Assembly: GCF_000949635.1 (NCBI RefSeq)
Contig: NZ_BAFN01000001.1
Location: 1,798,001-1,862,000, forward strand
Direction: 5' to 3'
From: Candidatus Brocadia sinica JPN1
GTDB taxonomy: Bacteria; Planctomycetota; Brocadiia; Brocadiales; Brocadiaceae
Length of the DNA stretch: 64,000 nucleotides
In this document: one piece after another, positions 58,356 to 64,000 of the stretch
Layout of the letters: every line of letters begins with the position of its first letter
How positions within the stretch are numbered: the stretch's first letter is position 1
The notes under the pieces: generated by a model
Database searches by the model: none
What the model saw: only the letters and a program-made list of their open reading frames with translations
What the model was told of the DNA's origin: nothing
Program-made: the position numbers and the translations under genes

Positions 58356-59188
58356 TTAAATAAGTTTCCATCTAATTGTAAATAACTCTGATTTTTCAAC
58401 CTTTTGTTGTAAGCGTGCCTCTATCTCATCTATCAGTCTTTCCTTCCTGTTATCTACTTCATCCTGTGTCTGATACAAATTTAAACGCATGGCGTTACGT
58501 TTCTTCTCCATTTCTTTTATCTGCCGATGTGCCGTTACCTTCTCTTCGAGATTCAGTATCTTTTTCGCCTCTGTCTTTCGGCATTTTATCTCTTTATCTA
58601 ATTCTTTCAATTCAATTTCCATGCTGCTTTTCACATTTTCTGCCCACCTGTTTAATTTTTCCATCTCGGTATCGAAGAAGCCTGCGTTACGTTCAGCATT
58701 CATTTGCAAGATTTCGGCTTGCTGTTTTTGGGCTATTTGATTGATAAGATTCTTAACATGAAAACCCACCCCTGAATCCCCTCCCAAGAGGAGACTTTTA
58801 TACTCCCCTCTTGAGAGGGGCAAGGGGTGTGTTCGTTTTCAACTTTACCATTACCTATCAAATCAGAAATGGGGTTTATCGTTGCAGGTAGGGAAAGTAG
58901 CCTTTTACATTGCTCAATAATACGTTGTGCTAAAGGATGGCCAAGCCTGTAAATATTGATATCTTCGGTGTTCCTTCCAAGCCTATAGAGGCCAGGATGT
59001 ATCTTTTCTTCTGGAAAAGGATTTTTCTGCGGAGTAAAAGAATAATCATCTGCTACAAAATCAGCATAAGGTTCAAGGTAGTATTTGGTAATCTGTCATA
59101 GCCAGTTTTCGTATCGTGTCAGGTATTCTTTGCTTTCACTTAGGCTTACCTTTAATTTCTTTTGGTTTATGTACGGAGTATAAGTCAT
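58356..59188 (-). pseudogene. Degraded C-terminal region of a SNF2/DEAD-type helicase
   Basis: A chain of frames: MTYTPYINQKKLKVSLSESK, then TGA, QITKYYLEPYADFVADDYSF, YRLGHPLAQRIIEQCKRLL, a palindromic repeat (58764-58832) that shifts the frame, and finally a charged coiled coil (NRWAENVKSSMEIELKELDK). The coiled coil with KRNAMRLNLYQTQDEVDNRK matches the C-terminal tail of large helicases of restriction-like loci. No helicase motifs remain. An inactive remnant. Confidence 0.6.
58764..58832. repeat. 70-bp compound palindromic repeat in the helicase remnant
   Basis: Same unit as in mod and res (CCCTGAATCCCCTCCCAAGA ... CTCCCCTCTTGAGAGGGG). Here it coincides with a frame change. Confidence 0.8.
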
Positions 59189-59490
59189 TCAAAAACGTAA
59201 TTCAATACTATTTTAAGCAAATTCACGTGCTGAATGAGCCTGATAAAAACTTGCTCAGGCATTAGAGGCAAAACGCAGAGTCGACATTCTCGAAGGCAAA
59301 TACTTTGTAATGCTAAATAAACAACCCAAGGTGTCTGTTTATCACCGACATGAAGGATTATACCCTCAAAGGACAAACCGGATAATTTTAGTTTTTTATT
59401 GCATGTTTTGGCATTTTATTGAATTATTTAAGTTCAATTACATGAAAATTACCGTAATTAGAAAAAATTGTTTTTGTGATGGTATGCTTT

Positions 59491-60909
59491 ATGGCATCGG
59501 ATATTCACTTCATACTTAACGATAAAGAAACATGCACTTCAGAGAGTCCTGGGATGCTCGTGTTAGACTATCTGCGGAGAATACAGCGATTGACGGGCAC
59601 GAAAGAAGGATGCAAGGAAGGGGACTGTGGGGCATGCACGGTATTGATCGGTGAGTTTGAAGGCGATAAGGTAGTTTACAAACCTGTTACCTCATGCCTG
59701 ATGCCTTTGGGCGAACTCCACGGAAAACACCTGGTTACTATTGAGGGTTTGAACACGACACACCTTTCGCCGGTACAGCAGGCAATAGTTGATGACGGAG
59801 CTACTCAATGCGGTTTTTGTACACCGGGCATCGTTGTTTCTCTGACAGGTTATTTGATGAAAGAGAAAACGGAAATACATGAAGAGGGTGTAAAAAAGAC
59901 CCTCAGTGGTCATCTCTGTCGTTGTACAGGCTATCGTTCCCTGAAGCAAAGCGCATCCTTCCTGAAGGATACCGTCAACGATCATACGGGAATAGACGCC
60001 CTCGTTGCGAACAGGATGCTTCCCGATTATTTCCCCCAAATTTCCGATCGGCTACGCAAGATTCAATCCCCTGTCAGAGGACCAGGGGATACATCAACTG
60101 ACTATTGCATTGCCGGTGGCACTGATCTCTATGTACAAAAGGGAGAATTGTTGCCGGAATCCAAGGTGTATCTTTTGAATTTGTATCCCGAAATGAAAGC
60201 CATCTCGAAAAAGAACGGTTCCATACACGTTGGGGCGCTGACAACTTTTGAGGCATTTGCGAATCATGCTGAAATAATAAATATACTCCCTGAGATTCAA
60301 GTGTATATGTCTCGTATAGCCTCCTTGCAGATTCGTAACCGGGCTACTCTGGGAGGAAACATAATCAATGCCTCACCCATAGGGGATCTGACGATCCTTC
60401 TCCTGGCCCTGGAAGCAGTATTGGTTCTGAAAAATGATGCAAAAAGCCGAACCGTCCCAATTACCTCTTTTTTTAAGGGATACAAACAACTCGATAAAAT
60501 GCCATCAGAAATTTTGACAGATATTGTAATACCGGAATTCCCGGTACATACGAAAATTCATTTTGAAAAAGTTTCCAAGCGGAAATATCTGGATATTGCA
60601 TCGGTGAATAGTGCAATAAAAATTCGTTGTGAAGATGGGATCATTTGCGAGGTTGGTCTGTCAATGGGCGGTGTTGCTCCGATCCCCTTATTTTTACGGG
60701 CAACCTCTCACTATTTCACCGGCAAGCGAATTTGCAGGGAAGTCGTTGAAGGAGCATTTCCCATTATTCAGCAAGAAATTTGTCCAATCGGCGATATCCG
60801 GGGAAGTGTGGATTACAAAAGGCTTTTGGCCCGACAACTCATCATTGCCCATTTTACAAAACTTTTTCCGGACAGAATGACGGTAAAGGATTTTTATGAA
60901 ACAGAGTGA
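59491..60909 (+). CDS. xdhA: Xanthine dehydrogenase small subunit (2x[2Fe-2S] and FAD)
   Basis: About 472 residues. Plant-type [2Fe-2S] CKEGDCGACTVLIG (residues 36-49), second [2Fe-2S] CGFCTPG ... CRCTGYRSLKQ, and an FAD-binding domain (CIAGGTDLYVQ, RNRATLGGNIINASPIGD). A C-terminal CO_deh_flav domain follows. It carries electrons from the molybdenum site to NAD. Start set at ATG 59491 (MASDIHFIL) because of the fold; GTG/ATG codons up to 15 bases upstream are possible. No clear Shine-Dalgarno. Overlaps xdhB by 14 bases. Confidence 0.9.
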   Translation: MASDIHFILNDKETCTSESPGMLVLDYLRRIQRLTGTKEGCKEGDCGACTVLIGEFEGDKVVYKPVTSCLMPLGELHGKHLVTIEGLNTTHLSPVQQAIVDDGATQCGFCTPGIVVSLTGYLMKEKTEIHEEGVKKTLSGHLCRCTGYRSLKQSASFLKDTVNDHTGIDALVANRMLPDYFPQISDRLRKIQSPVRGPGDTSTDYCIAGGTDLYVQKGELLPESKVYLLNLYPEMKAISKKNGSIHVGALTTFEAFANHAEIINILPEIQVYMSRIASLQIRNRATLGGNIINASPIGDLTILLLALEAVLVLKNDAKSRTVPITSFFKGYKQLDKMPSEILTDIVIPEFPVHTKIHFEKVSKRKYLDIASVNSAIKIRCEDGIICEVGLSMGGVAPIPLFLRATSHYFTGKRICREVVEGAFPIIQQEICPIGDIRGSVDYKRLLARQLIIAHFTKLFPDRMTVKDFYETE

Positions 60910-63151
60910 CGCCGTCTCCCACACACGGGGTGAATCTCAATATGTGGATGATATGCCACCGCCTTCAGAGATGTTGTACGCCGCCGTATTTTCTTCCCCG
61001 GTAATGCATGGGAAGATCACAGCGCTCCGCATTCAGGACGCATGCTCGATGGATGGGATCGTTGCGGTATTAACGTCAAAGGACATTCCCGGCGAGAACC
61101 AAATAGGGCCGATTATTCAGGATGAAGAGCTGCTCGCCGGCGAGGAGGTTTGTTATGTAGGACAGCCCGTGGTGTTGGTAATCGGCACGAGTCCCGAAAT
61201 TGCCAGAAAAGGCGTCAGGAAAATTACCCTGGACATTGATGAACTCCCTGCTGTTACCGATCCGAAAGAGGCCTTTTTAAAAGGGAAAACTATCGGCTTA
61301 CCCAGAACCCTTATTCTTGGTGATGTAGAAACTACCTGGCAACAATGCGATCTCGTTCTGGAGGGTTCTTGTGACATTGGCGGTCAGGAACACGTTTACC
61401 TGGAAACACAGCGGGCACGCGCAATTCCTCTCGAAGAAAATAATTTCTGCATTTATTCTGCTACGCAGGGCCCGTCGGCGGTACAGAAGCATGCAGCAAA
61501 GGTATTGGGATTGCCAAGTCACAACATCGAGGTTGAGGTAAAACGGTTGGGAGGAGCTTTTGGCGGTAAGGAGGATCAGGCAACATCATGGGCCTGCATG
61601 GCTGCACTTGCAGCATGGCATACCAAAAAACCGGTAGAACTGGTACTTGGGCGTGCAGATGATATCAAAATGACCGGGAAACGGCACCCGTATAAATCGG
61701 ATTTCAAAATTGGTGTAACCAAAGAAGGTAAAATACTGGCGTATGAGGTAAAACATTACCAGAATTCAGGAGCCACTGCGGATTTATCACCTGCTGTTTT
61801 AGAACGGACACTGTTTCACAGCACGAATAGTTATTTTATACCAAATGTGAAAATTTTTGGTGTCTGCTGCCGGACCAATCTGCCTTCGAATACCGCTTTT
61901 CGGGGATTCGGCGGGCCACAAGGAATGTTTGTCATTGAAAGCGCTATCGCAAAAGTTGCAGAAAAACTGGATATGCCCCGTGAAGAAATTCAGGCAAAAA
62001 ACCTGCTCAGGGAAAACGATCTGTTTCCCTATGGACAACGAGCCGGAAATTGCAAGAGTCTTTTGACATGGAATAAAGCCGTGGAGAAGTATAAACTGAG
62101 TGAAATCCGTAAAAGGGTGAATGACTATAACAAAACTCACTTTGAGACAAAAAAAGGCATAGCAGTAATGCCCATCTGCTTTGGCATCTCATTTACCACG
62201 ACCTATATGAATCAGGCAAGTGCATTAGTCCACGTATACACAGATGGCAGCATAAGTGTTTCTACCGGTGGGGTGGAGATGGGACAAGGATTGAAATCAA
62301 ATATTGCAAGTATTGCCGCAAAAGGGTTCGGGGTAGGGGAACATCGTGTTAAGATTGAGAGCACAAACACCACCCGGATTGCCAATATGTCGCCGAGCGC
62401 CGCCAGCGCTACCACGGTATTGAATGGAAATGCAACACTGGTAGCGATTGAACAAGTGCTTGACCGTTTAAAATCTGCGGTTGCCAAAGAACTCGGCGTG
62501 CAGGATAAAGGGAGAATTACCATTGTTGACGAAAAGGTGCTCTGCGATGGATGCAAAACAGACTGGACGTGGGATCGGCTGATTCAAACAGCACACCTGA
62601 ACCGCATCGGTCTTTCTGCTCACGGGTTCTTTGCGACACCTGACATATATTTTGACAAGGTAAAAGAAAAGGGGCATCCGTTTGCCTATCATATTTTTGG
62701 GACAGCAATTATTGAGGTAACCCTGGATTGCTTACGTGGTACGTACGATATTGATTCTATCAGGATCGTACACGATTTGGGCAGGCAACTGAGTGAACTT
62801 GCGGATAGAGGTCAAATTGAAGGTGGTCTGGCTCAGGGATTGGGGTGGATGACTATTGAAGACCTGCGTTTTAATGAAAAGGGGCAATTACTTTCAGGTG
62901 CGCTGGCAACGTATAAGGTCCCCGATGTGTATTTTATGCCCGACGATATAGAGCTAACGCTCCTCGAAGATGAAGGAAATGCCTTGGGACCCTATGGGAA
63001 CAAGGCAGTTGGCGAGCCGCCTCTCATGTATGGAATTGGTGTATTCTTTGCGATCCGGTGCGCCATGCGTGCCTTCAGACCGCAAAAAGAATTTGCCTTT
63101 GTCTCGCCTTTAACACCGGAACGTGTTTTATTGCAACTCTATGTTGATTAG
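60896..63151 (+). CDS. xdhB: Xanthine dehydrogenase large subunit (molybdenum-binding)
   Basis: 751 residues with both purine-binding residues of the XDH family: Glu in LGGAFGGKEDQAT and Arg in AFRGFGGPQGMFVIE. The catalytic Glu is in GNKAVGEPPLMYG. GGQEHVYLETQRARA and GGVEMGQGLKSN are cofactor-contacting segments. The set fits hydroxylation of hypoxanthine or xanthine; a selenium-dependent relative with the same fold cannot be excluded. Overlaps xdhA and precedes xdhC, an operon. Confidence 0.92.
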   Translation: MKQSDAVSHTRGESQYVDDMPPPSEMLYAAVFSSPVMHGKITALRIQDACSMDGIVAVLTSKDIPGENQIGPIIQDEELLAGEEVCYVGQPVVLVIGTSPEIARKGVRKITLDIDELPAVTDPKEAFLKGKTIGLPRTLILGDVETTWQQCDLVLEGSCDIGGQEHVYLETQRARAIPLEENNFCIYSATQGPSAVQKHAAKVLGLPSHNIEVEVKRLGGAFGGKEDQATSWACMAALAAWHTKKPVELVLGRADDIKMTGKRHPYKSDFKIGVTKEGKILAYEVKHYQNSGATADLSPAVLERTLFHSTNSYFIPNVKIFGVCCRTNLPSNTAFRGFGGPQGMFVIESAIAKVAEKLDMPREEIQAKNLLRENDLFPYGQRAGNCKSLLTWNKAVEKYKLSEIRKRVNDYNKTHFETKKGIAVMPICFGISFTTTYMNQASALVHVYTDGSISVSTGGVEMGQGLKSNIASIAAKGFGVGEHRVKIESTNTTRIANMSPSAASATTVLNGNATLVAIEQVLDRLKSAVAKELGVQDKGRITIVDEKVLCDGCKTDWTWDRLIQTAHLNRIGLSAHGFFATPDIYFDKVKEKGHPFAYHIFGTAIIEVTLDCLRGTYDIDSIRIVHDLGRQLSELADRGQIEGGLAQGLGWMTIEDLRFNEKGQLLSGALATYKVPDVYFMPDDIELTLLEDEGNALGPYGNKAVGEPPLMYGIGVFFAIRCAMRAFRPQKEFAFVSPLTPERVLLQLYVD

Positions 63152-63157
63152 GAGACC

Positions 63158-64000
63158 ATGAAAGAAGTTATCGAGGAAGCGCTCGGTTTAATGGAAAAAG
63201 GTGAACCTTGTGTACTGGCAACTGTTATCCATACAAAAGGATCCACCCCGCAAAAGGCAGGTGCAAAACTATTAATTCGCAAGGACGGAAGCTGTGCTGG
63301 CACTCTTGGCGGCGGATGCGTTGAAGGAGAAATCTGGTCTGTGGCCAAACAGCTATTAAGCACACAAGGAGACCCGTTGTACCGCAAATACGATTTAAAC
63401 GAAGCGTTTACCGCAAGGGATGGACTTGTCTGTGGCGGCACCATGTTTTTCTTTATTGATCCCCTTGCAAGTACCGGTAATTTTCAGTCATTTGCAACAG
63501 AAATTGTACGGGCATATCGTGGTGAAATGCCGGCAGCATTGGCTACGGTGGTAAACTCTCCCACGGGAAGACCCAAATTGGGGTCCAAATTGCTCATTCG
63601 GGAAGATGGTACTGTTCAGGGAAGTTTTGACAACCGTAAGCTGGAACTGGAAACTATTGCCATAGGAAAAATACTGGCAATTCATGGGGGAAGCAGACAT
63701 TTCAAGACCGCGGACGATACAGAAATATTTCTTGAGGGTTTTACTTCTCCACCCACACTGATTTTAATAGGCGGCGGACATGTAAACCAGGCGGTTTCGA
63801 AATTGGCTTCACTCCTGGGATTTCGCATGTATGTTATTGATGACCGGGTTGAATTTGCCGATAAAGAACGTTTCCCGGAAGCAGAAACCCTGGTAATTTC
63901 TGATTACAGCAGAGGACTCGAAAATGTATCTGTCAATTCAAACACATATATTGTTGTGGCCACACGCGGTCATCGGTATGACGATTTGGCTTTGGCTGCA
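63158..64000 (+). CDS. xdhC: XdhC-family molybdenum cofactor chaperone (3' end cut)
   Basis: 281 codons to the window edge. The XdhC/CoxI N-domain VLATVIHTKGSTPQKAGAKL, LGGGCVEGEIW and CGGTMFFFIDPL is followed by a Rossmann domain LILIGGGHVNQAVSKLASLL, then YVIDDRVEFADKERFPEAET. It delivers sulfurated Mo cofactor to XdhB. ATG 63158 has an AGGAG site that overlaps the xdhB stop. Confidence 0.9.
   Translation, partial: MKEVIEEALGLMEKGEPCVLATVIHTKGSTPQKAGAKLLIRKDGSCAGTLGGGCVEGEIWSVAKQLLSTQGDPLYRKYDLNEAFTARDGLVCGGTMFFFIDPLASTGNFQSFATEIVRAYRGEMPAALATVVNSPTGRPKLGSKLLIREDGTVQGSFDNRKLELETIAIGKILAIHGGSRHFKTADDTEIFLEGFTSPPTLILIGGGHVNQAVSKLASLLGFRMYVIDDRVEFADKERFPEAETLVISDYSRGLENVSVNSNTYIVVATRGHRYDDLALAA

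Noticed and set aside
58900-59188. In-frame TGA (ENWL-stop-QITKYY) in the helicase remnant as another selenocysteine codon
   Set aside because: The region has further frameshifts and lacks any catalytic domain; Trp/Sec recoding is not needed to explain a decayed gene.

Overview
The window looks like a chromosomal segment of an anammox-type planctomycete (Candidatus Brocadiales, Brocadia/Jettenia/Kuenenia-like). This is inferred from the mix of genes: protoglobin, laccase-like multicopper oxidase, urea transporter, Pcm, selenoprotein SelD, c-type cytochrome lipoprotein and many degraded toxin-antitoxin and restriction genes, all at moderate GC. No rRNA, tRNA or ribosomal protein marker is present, so the assignment is tentative. 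I found no CRISPR array and no tRNA.

Layout. 1-3.5 kb (minus strand): a TMTC-like TPR membrane protein running off the left edge, phoU and pstB. 3.7-9.2 kb (minus): a molybdate/tungstate uptake regulon (modC, modB, single Mop protein, modA, an OprP-like porin, a di-Mop protein and a ModE-type HTH protein), with two ModE-box-like operators. 9.3-21.4 kb: an accessory region of decayed toxin-antitoxin pairs (AbrB/PIN, HicBA, HEPN-MNT, DUF2283 pair), an attC-like cassette remnant, a frameshifted truD, a urea transporter, thyX downstream of a broken two-gene locus hit by an IS4-family element, and a truncated dinB. 21.9-29.4 kb (plus): a DEDDh exonuclease, then a PAS histidine kinase and NtrC-type activator, followed by protoglobin, ferredoxin, a receiver-only paralogue and a multicopper oxidase. 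29.5-34.8 kb (minus): pcm, selD with an in-frame UGA, a haem c lipoprotein, kbl and tdh.

34.8-59.2 kb is a defence-rich island: a HIRAN/zinc-ribbon protein, a nucleotidyltransferase, three DUF1016 (YhcG-like) nuclease genes or remnants, a type IIG restriction-modification enzyme with a small partner, a Fic protein and a type III-like mod/res operon. It is interrupted by tmk, a COG2403 GTPase and carbamate kinase, and by an M20 peptidase and a dolichol-phosphate-mannose-synthase-like glycosyltransferase. In the mod/res operon a DUF1016 gene is split by a 311-bp element that encodes a GIY-YIG nuclease, has 15-bp terminal inverted repeats and is flanked by a 4-bp duplication. Removing it restores the reading frame exactly. 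I consider this the most novel object in the window. 59.5-64 kb (plus): xdhA-xdhB-xdhC for a xanthine-dehydrogenase-type molybdenum hydroxylase, cut by the right edge.

Two themes link the regions. First, molybdenum and selenium: dedicated Mo uptake, a seleno-SelD and a molybdenum hydroxylase. Second, GC-rich palindromic repeats (core CCCCTC...GAGGGG) occur between genes and also inside genes. Several copies read through in frame and add peptides such as SPLLGGDSGVG to truD, kbl, the type IIG enzyme, mod and res; one copy shifts the truD frame. Several genes (truD, the CARF-like gene, the AlbA_2 gene, HEPN-MNT, PIN) carry single lesions. They could be real decay or, at homopolymers, assembly errors.
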